From: CAUZJO01 sp963580245
GTDB taxonomy: Bacteria > Sumerlaeota > Sumerlaeia > MVZB01
Length of the DNA stretch: 36,169 nucleotides
Direction: 5' to 3'
NCBI GenBank assembly: GCA_963580245.1
Contig: CAUZJO010000029.1
Coordinates: 1 to 36,169 of the forward strand
Positions 7,745 through 16,076 of the stretch are shown piece by piece; the first letter of the stretch is position 1; each line of letters starts with the position of its first letter. Below the pieces are notes generated by a model. It saw only the letters and a list, made by a program, of their open reading frames with translations, did not search any database and was not told the DNA's origin. A program made the position numbers and the translations under genes.

Positions 7745-10700
7745 ATGTTAGAGCGCATCATTACGTGGAGTTTGGAACACCGTTTTCTGGTCATCGTCTT
7801 TTCTCTCATCCTGATCGGCAGTGGGATTCAGGCACTGTACCGCCTGCCGATCGACGCCTTTCCCGATACCACTCCCGTTCAAGTCCAGATTAATACCGTC
7901 GCGCCGGCCCTGTCGCCGTTGGAGATCGAACAGCAGATTACGTTTCCCGTCGAGCAGGCGATCGGCGGACTCCCTGGGCTGACGGAAGTGCGGTCGATCT
8001 CGAAGTTCGGCCTTTCGCAGGTAACGGTGATTTTTGAGGACGGGACGGATACTTACTTTGCGCGGCAACTGGTGATGGAGCGGCTCCAAACGGTGGAGCT
8101 TCCCGAAGGAATATCGAATCCTCAAATGGGACCGGTCGCAACGGGTTTGGGCGAAGTCTACCACTATATTGTCACCGGAAAAGGAGAAAGCCTCGATGAG
8201 CTGACCACGCTCCACGATTGGGTTATTAAACCGCGTCTGAGGGCCGTGCCCGGAGTTGCCGAAGTCAATACCTGGGGCGGAAAGCGAAAGCAGTACCACG
8301 TCCTGGTCGATCTCGCCCGCCTCATGAAGTACGACTTTACCCTGGACGACGTTTTCGAGGCCCTCGAGAAGAACAATCTCAACGTCGGCGGCGGCAACAT
8401 CATCCAGGCCGGTGAACTGCATCTCGTGCGCGGCATCAGCCTGACGACAAGTATCCGCGAGATCGGCGATATCGTCATCACCGCGCACGACGGCGTGCCG
8501 GTTCGTATTCGAGACGTGGCGAAGGTCGAGATTGGCCATGAGATTCGCCGGGGGGCGTGTACCGCGAATGGCCAAGGCGAAGTGGTCCTCGGTCTCGGGT
8601 TCATGCTCATGGGAGAAAATAGCCATGAGGTTACCAACCGGTTGAAACAGAGGATGGAGGAGGTCAAAGCTTCGTTGCCGCCGACGGTGGAAGTCCGGCC
8701 CGTTTACGAACGCACCGATCTCGTTGACCAGGTCATCGATACCGTCAAGGTAAACCTCTTTGAGGGGGCACTGCTTGTCATTGCGGTGTTGTTCGTCTTT
8801 CTGGGCAACCTGCGCGCGGGACTGATCGTGGCCCTGGCCATTCCCTTTTCGATGCTCTTCGCCTTCAACGGCATGCTGCGGTTCGGAATCGCGGGGAGCC
8901 TGATGAGTTTGGGCGCCATCGACTTCGGCCTGATCGTTGATAGTTCCGTCATCATGGTTGAGAACAGCGTGCGGCACTTGGCGGAAGCGAAAGGGCGGCG
9001 CTCCATCCTGGAAACCGTTCGAGACGCCTCCCTCGAGGTGCGCAAGCCGACGATGTTCGGCGAACTCATTATCATGGTCGTCTATCTTCCGATCCTTACG
9101 CTCGAAGGTATCGAGGGGAAGCTGTTCCAACCGATGGCGTTGACGGTGATATTCGCCCTGCTGGGTTCGCTGATATTGTCGCTGACACTGATGCCGGTGC
9201 TCGCCAGCCTCTTGCTCCCGCGGCAAATTAATAGCCGAGAGAACTTGCTGGTTCGCACCGCCAAGTGGTGTTACCGGCCGATTGTCCGTGCCGCGATCCG
9301 CGCCCGGGCGATTTTCATCACGGCTGCCGTGATGCTGCTTGGCGGTGGCCTGTGGCTCGCGTCGCAGCTTGGCGCGGAGTTTATCCCCCGTCTGTCGGAG
9401 ATGGGAATCGTCATCAACACGGTGCGGCTCGCGGGCGTCTCCTTGGAGGAATCCGTCCGCTACGGCACCCAAATGGAGAAAATGGTACGGAAGAATTTCC
9501 CCGACGAGGTGCAAGACGTCTGGGTGCGAACCGGCACCGCCGAGGTTGCCACCGATCCGATGGGCATTGAGCTTTCCGATGTTTTCATTACCCTCACTCC
9601 CCGCGACCGATGGACGCGCGCCGCGACGCAAGAAGAGCTCACCTCTTTAATGCGCGCGGAACTCTCCGGCTTGCCCGGGATGCGGATGATTTTCACGCAA
9701 CCGATCGAGATGCGAGTCAACGAGATGATCGCCGGCATCCGCTCCGACATCGGCATAAAGATATTTGGAGACGATTTAGGGGTTCTGAAAACGAAGGCCG
9801 CCGAAGTCGAGACGGCCCTCAAAAGGATACTCGGTAGCGCCGACATTTACACCGAACAGATTACCGGGCAGCCCGTCTTGGAGGTTGTTGTCAACCAAGA
9901 GGCGATCGCGCGTTATGGCGTGCCGGCCCGGCATGTGCTGGAGGTGATCGAGTCGATTGGGACCAAGAAGATCGGTGAAATCAGGGAGAATCAACGTCGT
10001 TTTGATCTGGTGGTTCGACTGGCGGAGGAATATCGCAGCGATCCATCCACTGTCGGCCGGATTCTCGTTCCAACCGAAGACGGCGGCCGGATTCCGCTCG
10101 CGCGTCTGGCCGATATCCGTCAGGTCGAGGGACCTTCAACCATTACCCGCGAATGGCAGAAACGGCGTATCGTGGTCCAATGCAACGTCAGCGGACGGGA
10201 TGTGGCTGGATTTGTCGCGGAGGTTCAGCAAACCTTGGAGAAAGAGTTGGAGTTGCCGATCGGTTACCACATCACCTATTCGGGACAGTTCGAGCACTTC
10301 GAACGCGCCCGCGCCCGGCTACTGATTGTGGTCCCGCTGGCGTTGGCCCTTATCCTTTTTCTCCTCTACGCTAGCACCGATTCGGTCCGGGATACGCTCC
10401 TCATTTTCACCGGCGCGCCCTTCGCCACGCTTGGGGGGATCATTGCGCTTTGGGGACGCGGCATGCCGTTCACAATCTCGGCCGGCATCGGATTCGTGGC
10501 GGTATCAGGCGTGGCGATACTGGCCGGGCTGGTGATGGTTTCCATGATCCGGCAGTTGCTCAATCAGGGCGTTGCGCTCTTCGAAGCCATAGAAAGAAGC
10601 GCGTTGTTGCGGCTTCGACCGGTTTTGATGACGGCCCTCGTCGCGGGTCTCGGTTTTGTCCCCATGGCGTTCAACACGGGTGTGGGAGCAGAGGTGCAGC

Positions 10701-10816
10701 GGCCTCTAGCCACGGTGGTCGTGGGCGGAGTCATCTCGGCGAACCTTCTTACATTGCTTATCCTGCCCGCGCTATATGCGGTCTTCGGGAAAGATGGGGC
10801 CTCGGGACAATCATGA
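7745..10816 (+). CDS. CzcA/CusA-type heavy-metal efflux RND transporter
   Basis: This 1,023-aa inner-membrane proton/metal antiporter is full length for the HME-RND family. The start is ATG 7745; GGAGG at 7727-7731 is a rather distant ribosome site. The N-terminus MLERIITWSLEHRFLVIVF and the sequence LPIDAFPDTTPVQVQINT are hallmark. Transmembrane helix 4 carries the acidic relay D393-FGLIV-D399-SSVIMV-E406, corresponding to the essential Asp/Asp/Glu of CzcA. Twelve helices with two large periplasmic loops are evident. Such pumps export Co/Zn/Cd/Ni or Cu/Ag from periplasm or cytosol through a trimeric outer-membrane channel. Metal specificity cannot be assigned here. The ArsR gene and two Cys-rich proteins upstream support a metal rather than drug role. 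It ends 29 bp before a hairpin that may limit downstream transcription. Confidence 0.95.
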   Translation: MLERIITWSLEHRFLVIVFSLILIGSGIQALYRLPIDAFPDTTPVQVQINTVAPALSPLEIEQQITFPVEQAIGGLPGLTEVRSISKFGLSQVTVIFEDGTDTYFARQLVMERLQTVELPEGISNPQMGPVATGLGEVYHYIVTGKGESLDELTTLHDWVIKPRLRAVPGVAEVNTWGGKRKQYHVLVDLARLMKYDFTLDDVFEALEKNNLNVGGGNIIQAGELHLVRGISLTTSIREIGDIVITAHDGVPVRIRDVAKVEIGHEIRRGACTANGQGEVVLGLGFMLMGENSHEVTNRLKQRMEEVKASLPPTVEVRPVYERTDLVDQVIDTVKVNLFEGALLVIAVLFVFLGNLRAGLIVALAIPFSMLFAFNGMLRFGIAGSLMSLGAIDFGLIVDSSVIMVENSVRHLAEAKGRRSILETVRDASLEVRKPTMFGELIIMVVYLPILTLEGIEGKLFQPMALTVIFALLGSLILSLTLMPVLASLLLPRQINSRENLLVRTAKWCYRPIVRAAIRARAIFITAAVMLLGGGLWLASQLGAEFIPRLSEMGIVINTVRLAGVSLEESVRYGTQMEKMVRKNFPDEVQDVWVRTGTAEVATDPMGIELSDVFITLTPRDRWTRAATQEELTSLMRAELSGLPGMRMIFTQPIEMRVNEMIAGIRSDIGIKIFGDDLGVLKTKAAEVETALKRILGSADIYTEQITGQPVLEVVVNQEAIARYGVPARHVLEVIESIGTKKIGEIRENQRRFDLVVRLAEEYRSDPSTVGRILVPTEDGGRIPLARLADIRQVEGPSTITREWQKRRIVVQCNVSGRDVAGFVAEVQQTLEKELELPIGYHITYSGQFEHFERARARLLIVVPLALALILFLLYASTDSVRDTLLIFTGAPFATLGGIIALWGRGMPFTISAGIGFVAVSGVAILAGLVMVSMIRQLLNQGVALFEAIERSALLRLRPVLMTALVAGLGFVPMAFNTGVGAEVQRPLATVVVGGVISANLLTLLILPALYAVFGKDGASGQS

Positions 10817-10817
10817 A

Positions 10818-10849
10818 GGGTGCATCTCCCGGATCCGCGAGATGCACCC
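10818..10849. repeat. 32-bp palindromic repeat (GGGTGCATC family), copy 1
   Basis: An 11-bp perfect stem (10818-10828 with 10839-10849) encloses a 10-nt loop containing GGATCC. It lies directly after the pump stop codon. Related 32-bp palindromes are at 17261 and 17556. There is no U-tract, so it is better described as a REP-like element than a standard terminator, though it could stall or protect the mRNA 3' end. Confidence 0.85.
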
Positions 10850-11021
10850 CGCCGCGACCGTGCCCCACCCCTTTCCCTTCCATCGCGGATGTGCTCTAAT
10901 CCGCTCCTGAATTACCAGCCGTTCGGTTTCATCCCTCGTCTTACGCAGTTGTAGTCCCATAATGCCGCCGTCCTGACCCCGTGGGGGGGGGCAGAGAGAT
11001 CCGATTCGCAGGTTAGGATGA

Positions 11022-11405
11022 ATGCCACACAATTTACTGGTCGTGGATGATGATGTGGAGCTTCTCAAAGTGCTCAAGACCTATTGGGGTGATACGCTTG
11101 GCTACGCGGTGACGGCGGTGACCAGCGGCCAGGAAGGTCTGGAGGCCGCCATGCGCGAGAACTTCGACCTGGCCATTCCTGACGTTCGGGTGGAGGGCAT
11201 GTTGGGGACGGAAACCTACACGCGGCTCAAGAAGATCCAGCCGGGCATCAAGGCGATCTTTTTCACCGCCGACCACGAATTCGAGCGGACGATGGATTTC
11301 CTCAAGTTTTCACTCCCCGCCGAGCGCGTGCTGACCAAACCGCTCGAGGACATGGCCGAGCTGACGCGCCTGATCATTGGCATCCTCGGCCCACCCGCGC
11401 CCTGA
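11022..11405 (+). CDS. Single-domain response-regulator receiver protein
   Basis: This 127-aa CheY-like receiver has no output domain. It carries the acidic pair D9/D10 (VVDDD), the phospho-acceptor D54 (LAIPDVRVEGM), the switch residue T82 (FFTADHE) and K106 (VLTKPLE), so it should be phosphorylatable. No histidine kinase is in the window, so the partner is unknown. It lies 205 bp after the pump gene, with a hairpin between, and is probably transcribed separately. Pro in place of the hydrophobic residue before the acceptor Asp is slightly unusual. The ATG at 11022 follows AGGTTAGGA. Confidence 0.88.
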   Translation: MPHNLLVVDDDVELLKVLKTYWGDTLGYAVTAVTSGQEGLEAAMRENFDLAIPDVRVEGMLGTETYTRLKKIQPGIKAIFFTADHEFERTMDFLKFSLPAERVLTKPLEDMAELTRLIIGILGPPAP

Positions 11406-11540
11406 CCGCCCAACGGTTATCCCTCGTCGGATCGGGCCATATCGGATAGATTAACGAGTGGCGCGTGGAATCGCCGGCGGGGCGCGCGCGCCTCTTCCGA
11501 TAGACCTAAACCCAAATGGCTGCGTGGATGGGGCCCCCCG

Positions 11541-12524
11541 ATGGCGCGCGGACAATCTCTCGACGCAAGACTCGCAAGCCTGGAGAACCTCAAGGAGGAT
11601 CCCTTTTGTGAGGCGGCCATCGGGGAGCTGCGCCGAACCTTGGCGGACCCGAGCAACATCCTGGCCGCCCGAGCCGCCGAGATTGTCGGCGAGAGCGGCC
11701 TGAGCGATCTTGTGCCCGATCTGGCGGCCGCGTTTGACCGTTTCATGGAGGACCCGACCAAGTCCGACAAGGAATGCCTGGCGAAGACCGCGATCGTCGG
11801 CACGCTCAACGATCTCGACTACGAAGATGAGGCCCTGTTCTTCAGAGGGATCCGCCACGTTCAGCTCGAATGGCTGTGGGGCGATCCTTCCATCGACACC
11901 GCCGCCGACCTGCGCGGCCGATGCGGATTCGCGCTGGCCCGTCTACGGCATCCGGACACGTTCTTTGAGCTGACGGCCCTCTTGGTTGACAGGGAACCCC
12001 ACGCGCGGCGATCGGCGGTCAGCTCGCTGGGATGCCTGGAGTGCGAACGCAGCGAACTGTTGCTGCGCATGAAGGCGTTGACGGGCGACTTCGAACCGCC
12101 GGTGGTCGGCGAATGCTTCTCGGCCCTGAGGAGGATTTCTCCCACCCGTTCGCTGGATTTTGTCGCAGGCTTCCTGGATCATAAGGATCCACCGGTCGCC
12201 GAGGGCGCCGCCATCGCGTTGGGTGAGTCCCGCCGACCCGAGGCGTTTGAACTCCTGCGGGAACGCTGGGAGGGCTATCCCGATCCCACGTTCAGGAAGA
12301 TGCTCTTGTTGCCCATCGCGCTGTTCCGCTCCTACGAGGCTCTAGACTTTCTCCTGGGGGTGGTTACGCAGGACCCTCTGGCGCTTGCGGCCCCGGCCGT
12401 CACGAGCCTAAAACTCTACCGGAACGATGATGACCGATGCGCCCGGGTCCGTCGCGCCGTCGTGGACCGAGATAACGCGACCGTCTCGGCGGCTTACGAG
12501 ATCGAGTTTGGGCCGCTGACCTAA
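11541..12524 (+). CDS. HEAT-repeat protein
   Basis: This 327-aa cytosolic alpha-solenoid has no signal peptide or membrane segment. Repeated helix pairs with HEAT/PBS-lyase-like character are visible: ARAAEIVGESGLSDLVPDL, RRSAVSSLGCLECERSELLL and AEGAAIALGESRRPEAFELLRERW. Such proteins usually act as protein-binding scaffolds. No catalytic motif is visible. The ATG at 11541 lacks a clear ribosome site (the upstream sequence is GGGGCCCCCCG), so the start is uncertain. The downstream SGNH gene begins about 100 bp later on the same strand; co-transcription is possible but no functional link is evident. Confidence 0.75.
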   Translation: MARGQSLDARLASLENLKEDPFCEAAIGELRRTLADPSNILAARAAEIVGESGLSDLVPDLAAAFDRFMEDPTKSDKECLAKTAIVGTLNDLDYEDEALFFRGIRHVQLEWLWGDPSIDTAADLRGRCGFALARLRHPDTFFELTALLVDREPHARRSAVSSLGCLECERSELLLRMKALTGDFEPPVVGECFSALRRISPTRSLDFVAGFLDHKDPPVAEGAAIALGESRRPEAFELLRERWEGYPDPTFRKMLLLPIALFRSYEALDFLLGVVTQDPLALAAPAVTSLKLYRNDDDRCARVRRAVVDRDNATVSAAYEIEFGPLT

Positions 12525-12624
12525 CTCCCCGTGCGATGGCGGCGGCATCGGTGGGCGGTCCCCCTGGAGTCCGATCATTAAATCGTCTGGCCCCTCTTCC
12601 TCCCCTTCGGCGGCCCCTTCGCCG

Positions 12625-13704
12625 GTGGTTCGTGCCGACCGGCGCGGTCCCCGCCGTCGGCCCTTGATCGCCAAGGCCGCCCTGGCGTCGGGCGCGGCAT
12701 TGCTGGCTTTGATCGGCGTGGAACTTGTCCTCCAGCTTTACGTGCGGGTGATCGCGGATGACCGGAACCTGCTGCGTTCGCGCACGGCGGTCCAGGCCGA
12801 GGCCTCGTGGACCGTTTACGATAAGGATCTGGGTTGGGGGAATCGCCCCGGCGTCCAATTGATCGACCACTTCCCGACCGAACCCGGCGACGTGCGGATC
12901 AACGCCCAAGGCCTGCGCGCCGATCGAGACTTTACACCCCAACCGCCGGAGGGCCGCCGCCGGGTGCTTGCGCTGGGCGACTCCTTCACCTTCGGCTTCG
13001 ACGTGGGCAACGGGCTGGATTGGCCCACCCGGATCGAGGCGCTGGAACCGCAACTCGAAGTTCTCAACCTGGGCGTTTGCGCTTACGGGTTGGACCAGAT
13101 CGTCCTTGCCTACGAGCGGGCCGCCGCCCGGTTCGAGCACGACTTTGTCGTCCTCGGGTTCCTCAACTGGGACGTCAATCGGGCGACCAACGATTTCACC
13201 GCCAGTGGTTACTCGCGACCGCTGTTCCGCGTCCGTCGGGGTCGGCTCGCGCTGACCAACGTCCCCGTGCCTCCTCCGCGCCCGCCGGGGTCGGCCCGGT
13301 TTGGGTCGCTGATGTTGGCCCGTTATTGGCGCACGATGCTCGTGAATCGCGAGGTCCACCGCTTCATCGACCGGCCCGCGACAAGCCAGAGCTGGAAGCT
13401 GGGGCGCCTGTTGCTGCGGCGGCTCAAGGCGTCGGCCGAGGCCGCCGGGGCGCGGCTGGCGGTCGTCGATATCCCGTGGTTCGGGCACCTGGAGACAATC
13501 GACCGGCCGATGCTCAAGTTCGTCCCGCGTCTCTTCACCGAGGAGGGAATCGACTACATGGACCTCCACCCGCTCTTCCGCGAGCGAATCGCCCACGAAC
13601 AACTCTACATCACGCCCCAGGGCGGCCACTGCTCCCCCGCCGGCTACGCCCTCATCGCGGCCCAGGCCCTAGAGCTGATTCGCCGCGTTCCAGTCCAACC
13701 TTGA
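12625..13704 (+). CDS. SGNH/GDSL-type hydrolase, membrane-anchored
   Basis: This 359-aa protein has an Arg-rich N-terminus followed by one transmembrane helix (ALASGAALLALIGVELVLQLYV), which should place the catalytic domain outside. Block I is VLALGDSFTFGFD with nucleophile Ser120. Block V is near the C-terminus as PQGGHCSPAGY with His335; the Asp normally three residues before this His is Gln. Family members remove or transfer acyl groups on lipids or polysaccharides; the substrate is unknown. The GTG at 12625 is the first reasonable start, and the frame is open a little further upstream without ATG. The 3' end overlaps a convergent minus-strand gene by 36 bp. Confidence 0.78.
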   Translation: MVRADRRGPRRRPLIAKAALASGAALLALIGVELVLQLYVRVIADDRNLLRSRTAVQAEASWTVYDKDLGWGNRPGVQLIDHFPTEPGDVRINAQGLRADRDFTPQPPEGRRRVLALGDSFTFGFDVGNGLDWPTRIEALEPQLEVLNLGVCAYGLDQIVLAYERAAARFEHDFVVLGFLNWDVNRATNDFTASGYSRPLFRVRRGRLALTNVPVPPPRPPGSARFGSLMLARYWRTMLVNREVHRFIDRPATSQSWKLGRLLLRRLKASAEAAGARLAVVDIPWFGHLETIDRPMLKFVPRLFTEEGIDYMDLHPLFRERIAHEQLYITPQGGHCSPAGYALIAAQALELIRRVPVQP

Positions 13705-14376
13705 GGAGTGAGCGCGACTCAGATAGGCCGATTCGTTCCATTTTTGTTGAGCGCGAAGTATATCGTCGATGGGATAGCTATTGGTTTTATTCAATAAGGC
13801 GATGAGTCGTTTGGCGGAGCAACCGGGAGTTCGAGACAGTTCCGTGCTCCTGTAGAGCAAGTGTACGATTGAGATGAGAACACCCGATGCCGCCAACACC
13901 ACAACAGATTTATTAAGGAGCGAGATATACGGACTCAACAAGAAGGAGACAACTTCTCCAAGGACGTCCCCCGGGTCGCCAATCCCCGACAACAGTTTAT
14001 AGAGAATCAACATCCAGAAAACGGACCAGAGCAAAACCTCGTAGAGAGAGTGGCTCATGTCCCATAGTATCGCTGCTTTCCAAGGTGATCCCGTCCGTCT
14101 GAAGTACCATCTGACGACCAGGGGGATCGGGCCCATCATCAACAACAGGCAAAGGAAGGCCAAGAATGGCGAACGCACTATTTCCCGTGGAAACGACTCC
14201 CCGAAGATGAGCCAGATGATGAAGGATATGGCCATGTATATCACCAAGGGACCGATGATAAGAAAGAGAGATGGGCGCGAACGGTGGGGCAAGTTATATC
14301 GGATCTCGTCGAGTAGGCTCAGGTCATCAGCCGTCAGTGCTCCGAGATGCGCCTGCCGCTCATCCAGACCCGTCAC
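13669..14376 (-). CDS. Multi-pass membrane protein of unknown function
   Basis: This 235-aa protein starts at a GTG (14376) and has four clear hydrophobic segments: LFLIIGPLVIYMAISFIIWLIF, FLAFLCLLLMMGPIPLVV, VLLWSVFWMLILYKLL and SVVVLAASGVLISIVHLLY. Soluble segments lie at both ends. I do not recognise the family. It overlaps the preceding 53-aa minus-strand ORF by 17 bp, suggesting translational coupling, and overlaps the SGNH gene tail-to-tail by 36 bp. It is less GC-rich than its neighbours, which may indicate a different origin. Confidence 0.65.
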   Translation of the reverse strand: MTGLDERQAHLGALTADDLSLLDEIRYNLPHRSRPSLFLIIGPLVIYMAISFIIWLIFGESFPREIVRSPFLAFLCLLLMMGPIPLVVRWYFRRTGSPWKAAILWDMSHSLYEVLLWSVFWMLILYKLLSGIGDPGDVLGEVVSFLLSPYISLLNKSVVVLAASGVLISIVHLLYRSTELSRTPGCSAKRLIALLNKTNSYPIDDILRAQQKWNESAYLSRAHSSRLDWNAANQL

Positions 14377-14521
14377 GCGCCCGGCCCCCGACCAATGATT
14401 GGAATTTCGCGTCGATTTCCGCCTGAGCTACTCGGCGATGCGCTTCGCACAAGTCCTTGGTCACTTCGGTCTTCCAACTCTCGAAAACCATATCAAGATG
14501 ATTCTGTCCGCCCTCGCTCAT
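14360..14521 (-). CDS. Small 53-aa protein upstream of membrane protein
   Basis: A short minus-strand frame begins at ATG 14521 with GGGGTGG a few bases upstream. It reads MSEGGQNHLDMVFESWKTEV and continues as charged, helical sequence to TGA at 14360. It is soluble, with no signal or membrane segment. Its stop lies inside the start region of the membrane-protein gene (17-bp overlap), and the two would be one transcript. The helical, Glu/Lys-rich character and ribosome site favour a real gene, but no homology is recognised. Confidence 0.5.
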   Translation of the reverse strand: MSEGGQNHLDMVFESWKTEVTKDLCEAHRRVAQAEIDAKFQSLVGGRARDGSG

Positions 14522-14542
14522 AGTCCGCCACCCCGCACGAGC

Positions 14543-14588
14543 ATTATATTAATACAAAGATTATAACCCCTTCCTTGCAAGCCAGAAA
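14543..14588 (-). promoter_or_regulatory. AT-rich promoter-like segment
   Basis: In an otherwise GC-rich stretch, two TATAAT hexamers occur on the minus strand (14560-14565 and 14543-14548), upstream of the 53-aa ORF and membrane protein. Neither has a convincing -35 element at 16-18 bp. This is a plausible promoter region for the minus-strand pair, on base composition and position only. Confidence 0.3.
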
Positions 14589-14589
14589 A

Positions 14590-14640
14590 GAAAAATCCGC
14601 GTCAATCCGCCAAATCCGCGTTATCCGCGTTCTATTCATC
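14590..14640. repeat. Short imperfect tandem repeat of AATCCGCGT type
   Basis: The motif (A)ATCCGC plus G/C/T recurs about four times (ATCCGCGTC, AATCCGCCA, AATCCGCGT, TATCCGCGT) between the minus-strand pair and the DUF547 gene, whose stop codon lies at its edge. It resembles low-complexity intergenic repeats seen in many genomes. No function is assigned. Confidence 0.6.
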
Positions 14641-15528
14641 TCTTTTCCGCTCACCGAGCGCCGACTCGACGGGCGAAGGCGATATCCCGTTCAGCGAGTG
14701 GTCGAAGTCAAGGAAGTGGATTTGGGGATGCCGGTAGCTCACGCGCTCGGCAAGTTCATCGGGCAGGTAGCGCTCCAGAAAGACCCATGACGTTGTAAAA
14801 TCGCGCAGAATCTGGCCCTCATACTCATCGAGCAGTGGCGTGAGGTGGATGTGCGGAAACCGGACGTCGTATTCGACGTAACGCGGGTTGGCCATCAGAT
14901 CCCGCGTCTGGCGTTCGAGTAGGTCGGCCAAGTTGAGTTCGGTGATGGCGAACGACGGCAGCGGCGCGCAACCGCGCTCGGCCCAATTGAGCAGCGACAA
15001 CGCGCGCGCGTCGCTGTATTCATCGCTCATGACCTCCTCGGTCAGCTTCTTGAGCGAGGCATGGCGACCGAGCAGGTAGATATCTTTCTCGTTGCGCGCC
15101 GAACCCCACATTTCGGTCTCCTCCAGCGACCCGACCGGCCAGTGTTCGACGATGCGGCGCACGGCGTGGGCGTTGTGGGCGTTGATCAGGTAGGCCCCGC
15201 GCGAGCGCTCCGACCACGATTGAAACATACGCGGGCCGACGTCGCGCATCTCGGCCAACGCCCGCATCAGTGGCTCGCGGTCCCCGGCTATCCCGGTGTA
15301 ATCAACCCCCTCGGGCGTGGCGTAATGCGAGACCACGACGTTCCAGTTCTGGTAGGTGTGGTCGAAGGAAGCGCGTCCGATCGGCGTCCGCTCGCGCGAG
15401 CAGCCGGCGACGGCCAACAGGAGTGCCGGCGCGACCAGCCACGCCGCCCGTCTTAGGGGCGCCTCTAAGAATTCAGTCCCGGCAGGGACGATTGCTTTCA
15501 GCCCGCCACGAAAGTGGCGGGAAATCAA
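14632..15528 (-). CDS. DUF547 lipoprotein
   Basis: The lipoprotein signal (RRAAWLVAPALLLAVAGC) is followed by a DUF547 domain, with hallmark sequence YLINAHNAHAVRRIVEHWPV and, later, FAITELNLADLLERQTRDL. DUF547 proteins are widespread and of unknown activity. The true start is unclear. Immediately upstream of the signal peptide lies a copy of the 121-bp repeat, and no ATG or GTG exists between them. The nearest standard start is TTG 15528, inside the repeat, giving an N-terminal extension MISRHFRGGLKAIVPAGTEFLE encoded by the repeat. Either the repeat replaced the native start or translation begins at a non-standard codon near 15466. A VanZ-like gene follows upstream on the same strand and may be co-transcribed. 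Confidence 0.75.
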   Translation of the reverse strand: MISRHFRGGLKAIVPAGTEFLEAPLRRAAWLVAPALLLAVAGCSRERTPIGRASFDHTYQNWNVVVSHYATPEGVDYTGIAGDREPLMRALAEMRDVGPRMFQSWSERSRGAYLINAHNAHAVRRIVEHWPVGSLEETEMWGSARNEKDIYLLGRHASLKKLTEEVMSDEYSDARALSLLNWAERGCAPLPSFAITELNLADLLERQTRDLMANPRYVEYDVRFPHIHLTPLLDEYEGQILRDFTTSWVFLERYLPDELAERVSYRHPQIHFLDFDHSLNGISPSPVESALGERKRDE

Positions 15529-15582
15529 ACCGATTATAAATTGGAGTCCCGCAGGGACGACTGCAAACCGGATTTTTAGAGG
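15462..15582. repeat. Three-hairpin dispersed repeat, copy 2
   Basis: This copy has the same length (121 bp) and hairpin order as the one at 7582: GTCCC/GGGAC, CCCGCCAC/GTGGCGGG, then GTCCC/GGGAC. The outer ends are CCTCTAA and TTAGAGG. It lies between the DUF547 lipoprotein and the VanZ-like gene, at or over the 5' end of the former. The minus strand is open in the lipoprotein's frame through the whole element. Confidence 0.93.
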
Positions 15583-15602
15583 TTTCCTGAGTTGATGTCG
15601 TC

Positions 15603-16076
15603 TCACGATGCGCCCCCCTCGATCGATGGGCCGTCCCCGGCGGCGCGCGTCCCGGCGGCACCCCGGCCATCGCGCGCCGAGAGCCAAACCGCCCCAATGG
15701 TCCAGAACGTCACCCCCAGACCGGCCCCGATCGTATTGGCCAGGCCGTCGAGCAATTCGAACGTGCGATGGGGCGTCAAATGCTGCAAAACCTCCAGATA
15801 CATCCCCCACGCCGCCGAGATCACGATCACGCACAGCCCCAACAAAATCTCCGGCCGCGCCGCGCGCACCCATCCGTGCATCATGAGACCGGCGAAGACG
15901 GCGTACAGCAGGCCGTGCGAGAACTTATCGTTCACGATCGATGGCGGCATTTGACTGGGCGGACCCAAGCTCCCCCACGCGATCACCAGCGCCCAAATCA
16001 CGACCGGCAGGCTGTAATACCACCCCGGGTGACGCAGCCCCCAACGATTGACCGAACGCAACAACCCAATGATCAA
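15603..16076 (-). CDS. VanZ-like membrane protein
   Basis: This is an integral membrane protein of about 157 aa with four helices. Signature residues include NDKFSHGLLYAVFAGLM, then EVLQHLTPHRTFELLDGLANTIGAGLG, the conserved core of the VanZ-like family (named after the teicoplanin-resistance accessory VanZ, but mostly of unknown role). The best start is TTG 16076, preceded by GAGGAGAGG at 6-nt spacing; a GTG at 16121 would add 15 charged residues. The Ala/Gly-rich C-terminal tail is probably disordered. The minus-strand DUF547 lipoprotein lies downstream with a repeat between. Resistance should not be inferred from the family name. Confidence 0.8.
   Translation of the reverse strand: MIIGLLRSVNRWGLRHPGWYYSLPVVIWALVIAWGSLGPPSQMPPSIVNDKFSHGLLYAVFAGLMMHGWVRAARPEILLGLCVIVISAAWGMYLEVLQHLTPHRTFELLDGLANTIGAGLGVTFWTIGAVWLSARDGRGAAGTRAAGDGPSIEGGAS

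Noticed and set aside
7748..9631. 627-codon minus-strand frame opposite the RND pump
   Set aside because: The plus-strand frame is an unmistakable CzcA-type pump; the minus frame has no recognisable domain and is the antisense shadow common in GC-rich genes.
10818..10849. Rho-independent terminator after the pump gene
   Set aside because: The stem is strong but no T-tract follows, and the same palindrome recurs at places not at gene ends, so it is better treated as a repeat element.
12400..13629. 409-codon minus-strand frame opposite the SGNH hydrolase
   Set aside because: Composition is low-complexity Arg/Gly/Pro/His typical of antisense; the plus strand carries the conserved GDS motif.
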